Notes: generated by a model from the letters alone, not told the origin. Shown: positions 51,503-61,418, counted from the stretch's first letter. The stretch: DNA of 64,000 nucleotides from Synechococcus sp. HK05 (GCF_019104765.1 NZ_JAHRXJ010000011.1:248001-312000); one strand, 5' to 3'. Program-made: numbers and translations.

Positions 51503-52831
51503 ATGCCTCCCTCCTCTGAGCACTGGTCGCTGGTGGTGGCCGGTGGTGGGCCAGCCGGGTTTATGGCGGCCATCGCCGCGGCGGAGGCGGGGCTCAAGCG
51601 GGTTCTAGTGCTCGAGAGCACGCCCGAGCCGCTGGGCAAGGTGCTGATCAGCGGCGGCGGCCGCTGCAACGTGACCCATGCCTGCTGGGATCCGCGCGAG
51701 CTGGTGGGCTCCTACCCCCGCGGTGGCAAGGCGCTGCGCGGCCCCTTCAGCCGGTTCGCCGCCGGTGATGCGGTGGCCTGGTTCGATGAGCACGGCCTTG
51801 AGCTGGTGGAGGAGCCCGATGGCCGCATGTTTCCCCGCGCCAACCGCTCCACGGCGGTGATTCAGTGCCTGCGCCGCGCGGCGGCCGCGGCCGGGGTTGA
51901 GTTGCGCACCCACTGCGCGCTGCAGGGGGCGCAGGTGCGGCCGGAGGGGGGATTCGCGTTGCAGCTGCGCGGGGGAGCTGCTGGGTCTGAGGCTCTGCGC
52001 GGCACGCTCACCGCCGAACGCTTGCTGCTGGCCACGGGCAGCCATCCCAGTGGTCGCCGCCTGGCGCAGAGCCTGGGCCATGGGCTGGTGGCACCGGTGC
52101 CATCGCTGTTCACCCTGGCCTTCAAGCCCAATCCGCTGGTGGCCTTGGCGGGGGTGGTGATGGATCCGGTGGACCTGGAGCTTGAGCTGGATCTCGATCA
52201 GGGCGCTGGCCCACCGCCGCCGGGTATGCCTCATCGCTTCCGGCAGCAGGGGCCGCTGTTGATCACCCACTGGGGTCTGAGCGGCCCGGCTGCCCTCAAG
52301 CTCACAGCTTTTGCGGCCAGGGCTCTGCACCACTGCGGTTATCGGGGCAGCTTGCGGGTGGATTGGAGCGGTGGCCGCACCCAGCCCCAGCTGGAGCAGC
52401 TATTTGCCGATTGCCGCTGTGATCACGCCCGCCGCCAGCTCAGTAACGCCCGCCCCTGGCCCGCCCTCAGCCGCCGCCTTTGGCAGCACCTGCTCGATCA
52501 GCAGGGGGTGGAGCCCGAGCGCCGCTGGGCGGATCTGGGCAAGCGTCAGCAGCAAGGTCTGATTGAGAGCTTGCGGCGCAGCACGTACGCCGTGACGAGC
52601 CGCGGCCCCTTTGGCGAGGAGTTCGTCACCGCAGGCGGCGTGCCGATTGGGGAGGTAAACCTGGCCACCATGGAGAGCCGCTGCACCCCCGGGCTCTACC
52701 TGGCCGGCGAGCTGTTGGATGTGGATGGCATCACCGGTGGCTTCAACTTCCAGCACTGCTGGAGCTCCGGCTGGCTGGCCGGGCAGGCGATCGCTGAGGC
52801 GGCAGCGCAGCGTGCAGCAGCAATAAACTAG
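51503..52831 (+). CDS. HI0933/BaiN-family flavoprotein oxidoreductase
   Basis: The 442-residue NAD(P)/FAD-dependent protein has the dinucleotide site VVAGGGPAGFMAAIAAAEAG at residues 11-30. ISGGGRCNVTHACWDP follows near 49, and then EPDGRMFPRANRST, LLATGSHPSGRRLAQSLGH and LYLAGELLDVDGITGGFNFQ near the C-terminus. This is the complete HI0933/YhiN pattern. Members are of poorly defined function; a few act in bile-acid reduction in other bacteria. Where related genomes (as I remember) have msrB after dus, this genome has this gene, vapBC and the pil genes. Confidence 0.9.
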   Translation: MPPSSEHWSLVVAGGGPAGFMAAIAAAEAGLKRVLVLESTPEPLGKVLISGGGRCNVTHACWDPRELVGSYPRGGKALRGPFSRFAAGDAVAWFDEHGLELVEEPDGRMFPRANRSTAVIQCLRRAAAAAGVELRTHCALQGAQVRPEGGFALQLRGGAAGSEALRGTLTAERLLLATGSHPSGRRLAQSLGHGLVAPVPSLFTLAFKPNPLVALAGVVMDPVDLELELDLDQGAGPPPPGMPHRFRQQGPLLITHWGLSGPAALKLTAFAARALHHCGYRGSLRVDWSGGRTQPQLEQLFADCRCDHARRQLSNARPWPALSRRLWQHLLDQQGVEPERRWADLGKRQQQGLIESLRRSTYAVTSRGPFGEEFVTAGGVPIGEVNLATMESRCTPGLYLAGELLDVDGITGGFNFQHCWSSGWLAGQAIAEAAAQRAAAIN

Positions 52832-52854
52832 TTATCGAACCAGCTTGCTGATCC

Positions 52855-53097
52855 GTGCAGCCCTCCATCGGCGCGTTTGAGGCCAAGGCCCAGCTCTCGC
52901 GGTTGCTGCGGGCTGTGGAGCAGGGCGAGCACTTCACCATCACGGTGCGCGGTAAGCCCGTGGCCGATCTGGTGCCCCATCGCGCGGCATCCAGTCAGGG
53001 CTTGGCCGCGGCGATTGAGGCGCTGCAGGCCTTTCCCCGCATTCGTGGCGTCGGTGATGCCGATTTGGCCGGCTTCATCGAGGAGGGTCGCCGTTGA
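52855..53097 (+). CDS. vapB: Phd/YefM-type antitoxin of a VapBC pair
   Basis: The 80-residue protein has the antitoxin N-terminal domain IGAFEAKAQLSRLLRAVEQG followed by FTITVRGKPVADLVPH, and a helical C-terminus that would wrap the toxin. The start is GTG 52855. The stop overlaps the toxin start as TTGA. It would bind and neutralise the PIN toxin encoded next and repress their promoter. The neighbours are a flavoprotein gene and, convergent, pilC. Toxin-antitoxin pairs of this kind are frequently gained and lost. Confidence 0.85.
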   Translation: MQPSIGAFEAKAQLSRLLRAVEQGEHFTITVRGKPVADLVPHRAASSQGLAAAIEALQAFPRIRGVGDADLAGFIEEGRR

Positions 53098-53513
53098 CCC
53101 TGGTGATCGATGCCTCCATGGCTCTGGCCTGGGTGTTTGAGCGGGAGAAGGCCTCTGATGCGGCACGGGCGAATCGGCTGCTTGCCGCCTGTGGTGATCA
53201 GTCTTGGTGGGTGCCTGGTCTTTGGCACCTGGAAGTGGTTAATGCCCTGCTGGTGGCTGAACGCCGCCATGTGATCGAGTCGAGCGCCAGCGATCTGTTT
53301 CTCATCCGCTTGAGCGGTTTGCCGATCTGCACGGATGGCGATCTCGGGCCGGAGCAACAACCTCGGTTGATCGCCTTGGCCCGTGCCCATGGCCTCTCCA
53401 GTTACGACGCCACCTACCTCGATCTGGCCCAGCGCCTTGGGGCCACGTTGGCCAGTTTCGATCGCAAGCTCAACCAGGCCGCAGCAGACTTTGGTGTTCC
53501 GCTCTTCGACTGA
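53094..53513 (+). CDS. vapC: VapC-type PIN domain ribonuclease toxin
   Basis: The 139-residue PIN protein keeps all four acidic active-site positions: VIDASMALAWVFE (Asp6), WHLEVVNALL (Glu), SSYDATYLDLAQ (Asp) and SFDRKLN (Asp). VapC toxins cut RNA, often tRNA. Translation appears to start at TTG 53094, overlapping the antitoxin stop. This intact two-gene module is a useful contrast with the fused, residue-depleted Phd-PIN protein at 16627. Confidence 0.88.
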   Translation: MTLVIDASMALAWVFEREKASDAARANRLLAACGDQSWWVPGLWHLEVVNALLVAERRHVIESSASDLFLIRLSGLPICTDGDLGPEQQPRLIALARAHGLSSYDATYLDLAQRLGATLASFDRKLNQAAADFGVPLFD

Positions 53514-53524
53514 GCGACGCGCCC

Positions 53525-54838
53525 TTACTTGATCTGATCGAAGATCGAGAACATTGGCAGGTACATCGCCAGCAGGATCGAGCCCACGATCCCGCCCACG
53601 ATCACGATCATCGCCGGCTCCAGCATCGAGGTGAGTGCCTTCACGGCGGCCTCCACTTCGTCTTCGTAGAAGTCGGCCACCTTGGAGAGCATCGTGTCCA
53701 TCTGGCCGGTTTCTTCGCCGATGGCGAGCATGCTCAGGGCCAGCTCGGGGAACACCTGTTTGCGCCCCAAGGCCACGCTCAAGGGGATGCCTTCCTGCAC
53801 GTCTTGCCGAGAGGCCACGATCGCGTCGGCGATCACGGCGTTGCCCGCCGTTTCCTGCACGATCTCCAGCGACAGCAGGATCGGTACCCCCGCCCGGGTG
53901 AGGGAGCTGAAGGTACGGCAAAACTTGGCCGTGGCGGTTTTCTGAATCAGGTCGCCGAACAGGGGCAGCTGCAGCAGCAGGCCATCCACGCGGCGGCGGC
54001 CATCGGCGGTGGCGTAGTAGCGGCTGAACAGCCAGGCCGCCACCGTGAGCACCAGCACCAGCAACAGCGAAAACGAAGAGCGCAGCAGCTTGCTCAGATC
54101 CACCATCAGCTGGGTGAACAGCGGCAGTTCGGCCCCCAGGTCTTCGAAGATGCCGGCGAAGGTGGGGATCAGGAAGATCGTCATCCCCAGGAACACCAGC
54201 ACGGCGATCACCAGCACCGCCACCGGGTAGCCCATCGCCCCCTTGATCTGGTTCTGGAGCTTGGCGTTGCCCTCCAACAACTTCGCCAGGCGCCGCAGGC
54301 TCTCATCGAGCACCCCGCCCGCCTCGCCCGCTTCCACCATGGCGATGGTGAGCTTGTCGAACACCTTCGGCCAGCGCCGCAGCGCCGCCCCGAGGCTGCC
54401 CCCTTGATTCACGTCGGTGCTTACCGCCGTGAGCGCCCGCTTGAACAGCGGCATCCGCTGCTGCCGCGCCATCAGATCGAGGCTGCGCACGATCGGCACC
54501 CCCGCATCCACCAGGGCCGCCAGCTTGTTGGCGAACAGGGCCTTCTCGCGGATGCCGGGCCGGGCCTCCAGCAGGCCGGAAAGATCCAGGCCAAACACGG
54601 TGGTGGCCGGGGTGCTGGAGACGGCGGGGGTTCCATGCCCTGCGGTGCCCCGAGGGGCCGCGGCTGTGGCTGCACCGCCGCGACCGCGACTGGAAGTGCC
54701 CTCCACCAGCTCCAGGGCGCTGGGCACGATCCCGCGCCGGCGCAGATCACGGCGGGCGCTGGCGGCATCGGCGGCCGTGAGGCGCAGCTGGCGGGTCTGA
54801 CCGGCGCGGGTGGTGTAGGTGGCGCTGAAGCTGGGCAT
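53525..54838 (-). CDS. pilC: type IV pilus assembly inner-membrane platform PilC
   Basis: PilC is the inner-membrane core on which the PilB and PilT motors act. From the ATG at 54838 the product has 437 residues. A duplicated GspF domain is visible: KALFANKLAALVDAGVPIVRS and, in the second copy, KFCRTFSSLTRAGVPILLSLE. Membrane helices include YPVAVLVIAVLVFLGMTIFL, FSLLLVLVLTVAAWLF and MIVIVGGIVGSILLAMYLPM at the C-terminus. An N-terminal 110-residue low-complexity region precedes the core. A much longer frame across pilT is a shadow. It lies 14 bases behind pilT. Confidence 0.94.
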   Translation of the reverse strand: MPSFSATYTTRAGQTRQLRLTAADAASARRDLRRRGIVPSALELVEGTSSRGRGGAATAAAPRGTAGHGTPAVSSTPATTVFGLDLSGLLEARPGIREKALFANKLAALVDAGVPIVRSLDLMARQQRMPLFKRALTAVSTDVNQGGSLGAALRRWPKVFDKLTIAMVEAGEAGGVLDESLRRLAKLLEGNAKLQNQIKGAMGYPVAVLVIAVLVFLGMTIFLIPTFAGIFEDLGAELPLFTQLMVDLSKLLRSSFSLLLVLVLTVAAWLFSRYYATADGRRRVDGLLLQLPLFGDLIQKTATAKFCRTFSSLTRAGVPILLSLEIVQETAGNAVIADAIVASRQDVQEGIPLSVALGRKQVFPELALSMLAIGEETGQMDTMLSKVADFYEDEVEAAVKALTSMLEPAMIVIVGGIVGSILLAMYLPMFSIFDQIK

Positions 54839-54852
54839 GGGGTCGGCTCCGC

Positions 54853-55935
54853 TCAGCCGCTCTGGCCCTCGAGCAGCCGGCCCAGCTCCTCCGGTTTGCT
54901 GGCTTTCGCCATGGCCTCTTCGCGGCCCACGGCCCCATGCACCACGAGGTTGGCCAGGGCCCGCTCTAGGGTCTGCATGCCCTGTTGGCCGCCGGTCTGG
55001 ATCTGGGAATAGAGCTGGGCGGTTTTGCCCTCGCGGATCAGGTTGGCGATGGCGGGGGTGTTGATCAGGATCTCCTGGGCCATCACCCGCCCGAACTGCC
55101 CGGGTTTGGGATTGAGCCGCTTGCAGAGGGTCTGGGAGAACACCCCCACCAGCGAGCTGCTCAGCTGCACCCGGATCTGGGTCTGCTGCTCGGCGGGGAA
55201 CACATCCACCATTCGATCCACCGTTTGGGCGGCTGAGCTGGTGTGCAGGGTGCCGAACACCAGGTGCCCTGTTTCGGCGGCCGTGATCGCCAGCTGGATC
55301 GTTTCCAGATCGCGCATCTCCCCCACAAGGATCACGTCGGGGTCTTCGCGCAGGGCGGCGCGCAACGCGGCGGCGAAGCTGCGGGTGTCTTCCCCCAGCT
55401 GGCGCTGGTGGATCACGCTCTGCTCGTTGCGGTAGGTGAATTCGATCGGGTCCTCGATCGTGAGGATGTGCTCGGCGCGGCTGCGGTTGATGTGATCCAG
55501 CAGCGCCGCCAGGGTGGTGGTTTTGCCTGATCCCGTGGGCCCCGTCACCAGGATCAGGCCCCGGGGCCGGCGGCTGGTTTCCTCCACCACCGGCGGCAGC
55601 TCGAGGCTCTCCAGGCTGGGAATCGTGCTGCCCAGAGCCCGCAGGCAGGCGGCGTAGCTGCCCCGCTGGCGGTACACGTTCACCCGGAAGCGCGACACGC
55701 CCCGCAGGCCATAGGCGCAGTCGAGCTCCCAGGTTTGCTCCAGCTGTTTGCGCTGGGCGTTGTTGATCATCGAGAAGATCAGGCGGTTGCACTGGTCTTC
55801 GCTGAGCTTCTCCTCGCGCATCGGCCGCAGCGCCCCACTGAAGCGGCCGTAGGGGGGCTGGCCGGCGGCTAGGTGCAGATCGCTGCCGCCGCTTTCCACG
55901 AGCTCCTCCATCAGCTGCTCGATCTGGAGCTCCAT
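54853..55935 (-). CDS. pilT: type IV pilus retraction ATPase PilT
   Basis: PilT powers pilus retraction, needed for twitching and DNA uptake. The 360-residue protein has an N-terminal PAS-like domain (IEQLMEELVESGGSDLHLAAGQ). The ATPase follows: Walker [21 protein letters not shown] near residue 130, the Asp box TIEDPIEF, Walker B DPDVILVGEMRDLETIQLAI and the His box GHLVFGTLHTSSAAQ, with AQEILINTPAIANLIREGK in the retraction-specific C-terminus. It lies in the order pilB, pilT, pilC on the minus strand. Confidence 0.95.
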   Translation of the reverse strand: MELQIEQLMEELVESGGSDLHLAAGQPPYGRFSGALRPMREEKLSEDQCNRLIFSMINNAQRKQLEQTWELDCAYGLRGVSRFRVNVYRQRGSYAACLRALGSTIPSLESLELPPVVEETSRRPRGLILVTGPTGSGKTTTLAALLDHINRSRAEHILTIEDPIEFTYRNEQSVIHQRQLGEDTRSFAAALRAALREDPDVILVGEMRDLETIQLAITAAETGHLVFGTLHTSSAAQTVDRMVDVFPAEQQTQIRVQLSSSLVGVFSQTLCKRLNPKPGQFGRVMAQEILINTPAIANLIREGKTAQLYSQIQTGGQQGMQTLERALANLVVHGAVGREEAMAKASKPEELGRLLEGQSG

Positions 55936-56016
55936 GCCGGGCGGGATCAGTGCTCTTGTCAGTGTGGGTACTCCGGATCACGGCGGCAACGGCGCGGCCC
56001 TGCCGTGGGCCTGGGG

Positions 56017-57846
56017 TTAGGCGATGGCCCGTGGCGTGAGGCAGTAGGGGCACTCGAGCCACTCATCGCGCATGCCCGCGCCGCAACCGCTGCAGGTGAT
56101 CGTGTGCAGGGCCTTGGCCCGCCGCTCCGATTCCAGGCTGGAATCCGTGAGGATCATTCGCTCGATCTCCTCAAGGGTGGTGTGGCCCTGGCGCACCAGA
56201 TCGAGGCCGTAGCCGAGCAGGGTTTTCATACCGGCCTCGATGGCCAGCTTGCGGATCCGATCAGTGCTGGCTTGCTGGGCGATGGCGGTGGCCAGGGTTT
56301 CGTTGATGCGCAACACCTCGTACACACCCACCCGCCCCCGGTAGCCCAGGCCTTGGCAGGTGGGACACACCGCGTCGCCATCGCCCTGGTGGCGGCGGGC
56401 CTTGAAGAAGGTGATCGCCTGTTCATTGCTGGCGAACAGGCCGAAGCGCCCCAGCTCTTGCTCACTCGGGTGATAGGGCTGGCGGCAATCGGGGCACACC
56501 CGCCGCACCAGTCGCTGCGACACGATCCCCATCAGCGAGGCGCTCACCATGAACGGCTCCACCCCCATCTCCGCGAGGCGGGCGATGGCGCTGGGGGCGT
56601 CGTTGCAGTGGAGTGTGGTGAGCACGAGGTGGCCGGTGAGGGCGGCCTCAATGGCGGTTTTTGCGGTTTCCTGGTCGCGGGTTTCCCCCACCAGAAGCAC
56701 GTCGGGGTCTTGGCGCATGAAGGCCCGCAGGGCCAGGGCGAAGTCGTAGCCCTTCTCCCGGTTCACCTGGGTCTGGGAGATGCCCTTGAGGGTGTACTCG
56801 ATCGGGTCTTCCACCGTGGAGATGTTCACGCCCGGGTCGTTGCGCTCCGCCAGCAGCGAATAGAGCGTGGTGCTTTTGCCCGATCCTGTGGGCCCTGTCA
56901 CCAACAGCATCCCGAAGGGTTTGCCGCCCATTTCGCGCACGCTGGCTAGGGCAACCGGGTCGGTGATCAGCTTGTCGAGCCCCAGGTGGGTGGCGCCGCT
57001 GTCGAGCAGACGCATGCACACCTTCTCGCCGTAGCGGGTGGGCAGGGTGCTGACGCGTAGGTCGAACAACTTGCCCTGGTAGCGGCGGCGGATGCGGCCG
57101 TCCTGGGGCAGGCGGCGTTCGGCGATGTCCAGGTCCGCCATGATTTTGAGGCGGGAGGTCACCGCAGGGGTGAGGTTCTTCGGCAGCTTGTCGAGCTGCT
57201 CGAGCACGCCGTCCTGGCGCAGGCGGATCACCAATCCATCGTCCTGAGGTTCCAGGTGGATGTCGCTGGCGCTGCGCTGCAGGGCCTGCACCAGGATCCG
57301 GTCCACCAGGCTCACCACCGGTGAGGCGTTGGAGGCCGACAGGCTGGCCTCCATATCCAGATCGTCGAAGGGGTCGCTGGGGCCGTCCTCCAGGGTCCCT
57401 TCCAGGGCCAGATCGTCCACCAGTGATGGCCCCGGGGCCGGACCTGTCTGTGCGGCCGGGGCACGTGCTGCGGTTGGCTTCGGCGGCGGCGCGGGTGCGC
57501 TGCTGGCGGCATCGAGGGCGCTCGCCAGCTCATCCGGCAGGGCCAGCCGCAGGCTGATCGGGATGGCGGCGGCTGCCGCCAGCTGCTCCAGGCTGAGGCG
57601 TTGTTCCGGTCCCCAATGGCTCGGGATGGCGATCACCATCTGCCCGTTCTGACGGGCCACCGGTAGGCAGCCCAGCTCGCGACAGCGCTCCCGCGAAAAC
57701 ACTTGGGCCCACTCCCAACGCTCGTCGCTAGCGGCGTTGAGCTCCTGGCGGCTCAGCACCGCTTCCCCCAGCAGCAGTTCCACCTCCAGGCGCTGTTGGG
57801 CGGGGCTGCTGGCGGCCGGCACCGGCCGGGTGGGGGTGACGGTCAT
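56017..57846 (-). CDS. pilB: type IV pilus extension ATPase PilB with extra C-terminal zinc ribbon
   Basis: PilB drives pilus extension. The 609-residue protein has an N1D/GspE-N region, then [20 protein letters not shown], Walker [21 protein letters not shown] near residue 318, [30 protein letters not shown] and [13 protein letters not shown]. Four cysteines in VCPDCRQPY and [13 protein letters not shown] are the usual PilB metal site. The tail adds [18 protein letters not shown], a second zinc ribbon that is not part of the standard PilB. Residues 110-170 are a variable linker. It is divergent from grpE. No pilin gene lies in the window. Confidence 0.93.
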   Translation of the reverse strand: MTVTPTRPVPAASSPAQQRLEVELLLGEAVLSRQELNAASDERWEWAQVFSRERCRELGCLPVARQNGQMVIAIPSHWGPEQRLSLEQLAAAAAIPISLRLALPDELASALDAASSAPAPPPKPTAARAPAAQTGPAPGPSLVDDLALEGTLEDGPSDPFDDLDMEASLSASNASPVVSLVDRILVQALQRSASDIHLEPQDDGLVIRLRQDGVLEQLDKLPKNLTPAVTSRLKIMADLDIAERRLPQDGRIRRRYQGKLFDLRVSTLPTRYGEKVCMRLLDSGATHLGLDKLITDPVALASVREMGGKPFGMLLVTGPTGSGKSTTLYSLLAERNDPGVNISTVEDPIEYTLKGISQTQVNREKGYDFALALRAFMRQDPDVLLVGETRDQETAKTAIEAALTGHLVLTTLHCNDAPSAIARLAEMGVEPFMVSASLMGIVSQRLVRRVCPDCRQPYHPSEQELGRFGLFASNEQAITFFKARRHQGDGDAVCPTCQGLGYRGRVGVYEVLRINETLATAIAQQASTDRIRKLAIEAGMKTLLGYGLDLVRQGHTTLEEIERMILTDSSLESERRAKALHTITCSGCGAGMRDEWLECPYCLTPRAIA

Positions 57847-57941
57847 CAGCGGCTTGGCACAGGAGGTGCGGGCTTCCGCCGCTTGTGGGGGGGAGCCCCT
57901 TCACACCAACATGTCTAGATCAGATCTCCGGTTCGGTCAGC

Positions 57942-58619
57942 ATGAGCGGCGAAGCGACCCCCTTCCCCCAGGAATCCGCCGACACCCTCAACACCTCTGG
58001 TGAAGCCCCTGCAGAGGTGGCGGCAGAGCAGGCTCCTGCCCCTGAAGCAGCGGCTGAGGCTCCTTCAGCCAGCGCTGATCCTGAGCAGCGGGTACGTGAG
58101 CTGGAGGCGGAGCTCGAAGCGCTGAAGGCCGAACACGAAACGATGCGCAGCCAATACATGCGCATCGCCGCCGACTTCGACAACTTCCGCAAGCGCCAGA
58201 GCCGCGACCAGGACGACCTGCGCGTGCAGATCGCCTGCAGCACCTTGAGCGAAATCCTGCCGGTGGTGGACAACTTCGAGCGGGCCCGCCAGCAGCTCGA
58301 ACCCCAGGCCGAGGAAGCGCAAACCATCCACCGCAGCTACCAGGGCCTCTACAAGCAGCTGGTGGATGTGTTCAAGCAGCTGGGCGTCTCGCCGATGCGG
58401 GTGGAGGGTGAACCCTTCGATCCCAACCTGCATGAGGCGGTGCTGCGTGAACCCAGCGAGGAGCACGTGGAAGACGTGGTGATCGCCGAGCTGCAGCGCG
58501 GCTACCACCTCAACGGCCGGGTGCTGCGTCACGCCCTGGTGAAGGTGTCGATGGGCCCTGGCCCCAGCGGCTCTGAGCCTGCCCCGGCTGACAGTGCGCC
58601 CGCCGAGCACGAGGCCTGA
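57942..58619 (+). CDS. grpE: nucleotide exchange factor GrpE
   Basis: GrpE releases ADP from DnaK. The 225-residue protein has an acidic Ala/Pro/Glu-rich N-terminus, a long coiled coil ([19 protein letters not shown]), the core [35 protein letters not shown] and the beta domain [10 protein letters not shown] with [21 protein letters not shown]. The ATG at 57942 is chosen because the frame upstream to 57885 is not conserved. It is followed 3 bases later by dnaJ. No CIRCE operator is seen in the 95 bases between pilB and grpE. Confidence 0.95.
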   Translation: MSGEATPFPQESADTLNTSGEAPAEVAAEQAPAPEAAAEAPSASADPEQRVRELEAELEALKAEHETMRSQYMRIAADFDNFRKRQSRDQDDLRVQIACSTLSEILPVVDNFERARQQLEPQAEEAQTIHRSYQGLYKQLVDVFKQLGVSPMRVEGEPFDPNLHEAVLREPSEEHVEDVVIAELQRGYHLNGRVLRHALVKVSMGPGPSGSEPAPADSAPAEHEA

Positions 58620-58622
58620 TCG

Positions 58623-59750
58623 ATGGCCGATTACTACGACCTGTTGGGGGTCGCCCGCGATTCCGACGCCGACACCCTCAAGCGGGCTTACCGGCGTCTG
58701 GCGCGTCAGTACCACCCGGATATCAATAAAGAACCCGGCGCTGAAGACAAGTTCAAGGAGATCGGCCGCGCCTACGAGGTGCTGAGCGATCCCCAGACCC
58801 GCGCGCGCTACGACCAGTTCGGTGAGGCGGGTTTGGGCGGCGGCGCCGGCATGCCCGACATGGGCGATATGGGCGGCTTCGCCGACCTGTTTGAAACCTT
58901 CTTCAGCGGCTTCGGTGGAGGCATGGGCGGCCCCGGCGCTGGGGGTGCCCGCCGCCGCGGTCCGCGTCAGGGCGATGACCTGCGCTTCGACCTCACCGTG
59001 AGCTTCAGCGAAGCGGTGTTTGGCAAGGAAAAGGAGATCCAGATCCGCCACCTGGAAACCTGCAACAGCTGCAGCGGCTCCGGTGCCAAGAGCGGCAGCG
59101 GTCCCACCAGCTGCGGCACCTGCGGCGGCGCCGGCCAGGTGCGCCGCGCCACCCGCACCCCCTTCGGCAGCTTCACCCAGGTGGCTCCCTGTCCCACCTG
59201 CGAGGGCAGCGGTCAGGTGATCGCCGATCCCTGCAACGCCTGTGGCGGCCAGGGCGTGCAACAGGTGCGCAAGAAGCTGCGCATCAACATCCCTGCCGGT
59301 GTTGATAGCGGCACCCGCCTGCGGGTGGCCAATGAAGGCAACGCCGGCCAGCGCGGTGGTCCGCCGGGGGATCTGTATGTGTTCCTCACGGTGCAATCGC
59401 ATCCGCAGCTGCGGCGTGATGGCATCAACATCCACTCCGAGGTGGTGGTGAACTACCTCCAGGCGATCCTCGGCGACATGATCGAAGTGGAAACCGTGGA
59501 TGGCCCCGAGCAGCTGGAGATCCCTGCCGGCACTCAGCCGGGGGCGGTGCTCACCCTCACCGGCAAAGGGGTGCCGAAGCTGGGCAATCCGGTGGCCCGC
59601 GGCAATCACCTGATCGCGATCAAGGTGCAGCTGCCCACCAAGCTCAACCGCGAGGAGAAGGAGCTGCTGGAGCAGCTCGCGGGCCACCACACCGCCAAGG
59701 GCCACAAGCACCCGCACAAGAGCGGTTTGTTCGGCGGCCTCTTCGGCTGA
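58623..59750 (+). CDS. dnaJ: chaperone DnaJ
   Basis: DnaJ is a class I J-protein of 375 residues that recruits and stimulates DnaK. The J domain (1-70) has the essential HPD in [19 protein letters not shown] Gly-rich linker follows ([15 protein letters not shown]). Four CxxCxGxG zinc motifs lie at about 145-210 ([32 protein letters not shown]), and then the client-binding beta domains with [19 protein letters not shown]. It follows grpE by 3 bases and is followed by a tusA-like gene, as in related genomes. Confidence 0.97.
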   Translation: MADYYDLLGVARDSDADTLKRAYRRLARQYHPDINKEPGAEDKFKEIGRAYEVLSDPQTRARYDQFGEAGLGGGAGMPDMGDMGGFADLFETFFSGFGGGMGGPGAGGARRRGPRQGDDLRFDLTVSFSEAVFGKEKEIQIRHLETCNSCSGSGAKSGSGPTSCGTCGGAGQVRRATRTPFGSFTQVAPCPTCEGSGQVIADPCNACGGQGVQQVRKKLRINIPAGVDSGTRLRVANEGNAGQRGGPPGDLYVFLTVQSHPQLRRDGINIHSEVVVNYLQAILGDMIEVETVDGPEQLEIPAGTQPGAVLTLTGKGVPKLGNPVARGNHLIAIKVQLPTKLNREEKELLEQLAGHHTAKGHKHPHKSGLFGGLFG

Positions 59751-59757
59751 ACCATCT

Positions 59758-60021
59758 GTGAGCGCCGCCAGCCCCGATCCAACAGCCGCGCCGGATCCAG
59801 CCGTTCAGCTCGATCTGCGCGGTACCCCCTGCCCGCTCAACTTCATCCGCAGCAAGCTGGCGCTGGAGAAACTCGAGCTGGGTGCCTGGTTGCAGGTGGA
59901 GCTCGATGCGGGCGAGCCCGAGCAGATGGTGGCCTCGGGGCTGCGGGAGGCGGGCCAGCATGTCCAGGTGGAATCCCTAGAGAGCGGCGCGGTGCGCCTG
60001 TTGATTCAGCGCCTTGGCTGA
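59758..60021 (+). CDS. TusA/SirA-like sulfurtransferase
   Basis: The 87-residue protein has the TusA family signature LDLRGTPCPLNFIRSKLALE with the conserved Cys near residue 25. It ends QVESLESGAVRLLIQRLG. TusA proteins carry sulfur as a persulfide for tRNA thiolation or cofactor synthesis, but many small members are of unproven role. A short N-terminal Ala/Pro extension is present. The start is GTG 59758. Its end overlaps the start of rsgA by eight bases. Confidence 0.88.
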   Translation: MSAASPDPTAAPDPAVQLDLRGTPCPLNFIRSKLALEKLELGAWLQVELDAGEPEQMVASGLREAGQHVQVESLESGAVRLLIQRLG

Positions 60022-61027
60022 AGCGGCGCGGGTGATGGCTCTCGAGGCCAACTTCTGTCGCGTGCAGCTTGATCAACCCGGCCCTGGCGGCATCGAGCAT
60101 CTGCTTTGCGTGCGCCGCACCCGCCTGGGCAAGACAGGCCAGCAGATCTGCGTGGGTGATCGTGTGCAGATCGATGGCATCGACTGGCCGGAAGGCCGCG
60201 GTGCCGTGGCGGCGCTCGAGCCCCGCAGCAGCTTGCTCGAGCGGCCGGCGGTGGCCAATTGCAGCCGGGTGGTGGTGGCGGTGGCCCTGGAGCAACCTCA
60301 GCTTGATCCCCTGCAGCTCACCCGTTTTCTGCTCACGGCCGAGCGCACGGGCGTGGCGGTGGAGCTGGTGCTCACCAAAGCCGATTTGCTCACAGCCGTG
60401 CAGCAGCAGGCCTGGCGCGAGCGGTTGGGCGGTTGGGGTTATGAGCCGCTGTTGGTGTCAGCGCAGCAGGGTGCGGGCATTGTTGAGCTGCGTGAGCGGC
60501 TCAGTGCACCTGGGATTGCTGTGCTGTGCGGTCCCTCAGGCGTGGGTAAGAGCAGCCTGCTGAATGCCCTGGTGCCGGAGCTTGCGCTGCGGGTGAGTGC
60601 CGTGTCGGGCCGGCTGCAGCGCGGCCGCCACACCACGCGCCACGTGGAGCTGTTCCGCCTGGCGGATGCCGCCTTGCTGGCTGATACACCTGGCTTCAAC
60701 CGCCCCGACCTACCCCAGGAGCCGGCGGAGCTGGGCCCCCTGTTCCCCGAGATCCGCCAGCGCCTGGCGGATGGGGTTTGCCGGTTCAAGAATTGCCTGC
60801 ACCAGGGTGATCCCGGTTGTGCCGTCGGCAACGACTGGGACCGCCATCCGCTGTATCTGAGCTGCCTGGAGGCGGTTCAGGCGCAGGCCGCCCGTGACCG
60901 CAACCGCAGCGCCGACACGGCTGGGTTTAAACAACGCGGCAGCCGCCGGGAGCCCTTGCTCGACCAGCGGCTGCGCCAGGTATCGCGCCGGCGGCAGCGC
61001 CAGAGCGAAGCCGACGAGGACGGGTGA
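60014..61027 (+). CDS. rsgA: ribosome small subunit maturation GTPase RsgA
   Basis: RsgA is a circularly permuted GTPase that checks late 30S assembly. The 337-residue protein has an OB-fold N-terminus (VCVRRTRLGKTG-like region, then QICVGDRVQIDG), G4 LTKADLL near residue 118, G1 CGPSGVGKSSLLNALVP near 174 and G3 DTPGFNRPDLP. A zinc site CRFKNCLHQGDPGCAV lies near 256-271. The start is TTG 60014, inside the 3' end of the tusA-like gene, so the two are probably coupled. It converges on ybaB with 3 bases between stops. Confidence 0.94.
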   Translation: MAEAARVMALEANFCRVQLDQPGPGGIEHLLCVRRTRLGKTGQQICVGDRVQIDGIDWPEGRGAVAALEPRSSLLERPAVANCSRVVVAVALEQPQLDPLQLTRFLLTAERTGVAVELVLTKADLLTAVQQQAWRERLGGWGYEPLLVSAQQGAGIVELRERLSAPGIAVLCGPSGVGKSSLLNALVPELALRVSAVSGRLQRGRHTTRHVELFRLADAALLADTPGFNRPDLPQEPAELGPLFPEIRQRLADGVCRFKNCLHQGDPGCAVGNDWDRHPLYLSCLEAVQAQAARDRNRSADTAGFKQRGSRREPLLDQRLRQVSRRRQRQSEADEDG

Positions 61028-61030
61028 GCC

Positions 61031-61369
61031 TCAGCCCAAGCCGGGCAGGTTGAGGTTGAGCCCGCCGGTGAGTTCTTCCATCCGCTGCTTCATCGTGCCG
61101 GTGGAGAGCTCGTAGGCCGCCTTGAGGGCATCGAGGGTGGCAGCTTCCGCGGCTGGGGCACCTTCGGCCAGCAGGGAGGGATCGAGGCGCACCTTCAGGG
61201 GTTGCTGGTTGCCGGAGAGCCACACGCTGGCGCGGCCGCAGCTGCTGGTGCCCTCCAGTTCCATGGCGTCAAGCTCCTCCTGGAGCTTGGCGGCGTCCTG
61301 CTGGATTTGCTGGGCCTTTTTGAAGGCCTCGGTGAGCTGGCCGAAGTTGGGGAGTCCGAAACCGGCCAT
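61031..61369 (-). CDS. ybaB: YbaB/EbfC family nucleoid-associated protein
   Basis: This 112-residue DNA-binding protein forms a tweezer-like dimer. The N-terminus [20 protein letters not shown], the coiled stretch [16 protein letters not shown], and the core [19 protein letters not shown] match the YbaB pattern. The C-terminus has [20 protein letters not shown]. It follows murB on the same strand after 49 bases, a context also seen in related genomes, and converges on rsgA. Confidence 0.92.
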   Translation of the reverse strand: MAGFGLPNFGQLTEAFKKAQQIQQDAAKLQEELDAMELEGTSSCGRASVWLSGNQQPLKVRLDPSLLAEGAPAAEAATLDALKAAYELSTGTMKQRMEELTGGLNLNLPGLG

Positions 61370-61418
61370 CGCGGCGGCTGTGCAGTTGGGCGCAGGTTAC
61401 GCGGTGCTGCGGGCGCTC

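Noticed and set aside
54839-56062. Extension of the pilC frame across pilT
   Set aside because: The extension is Arg/Pro-rich shadow of pilT. The conserved PilC start is the ATG at 54838.
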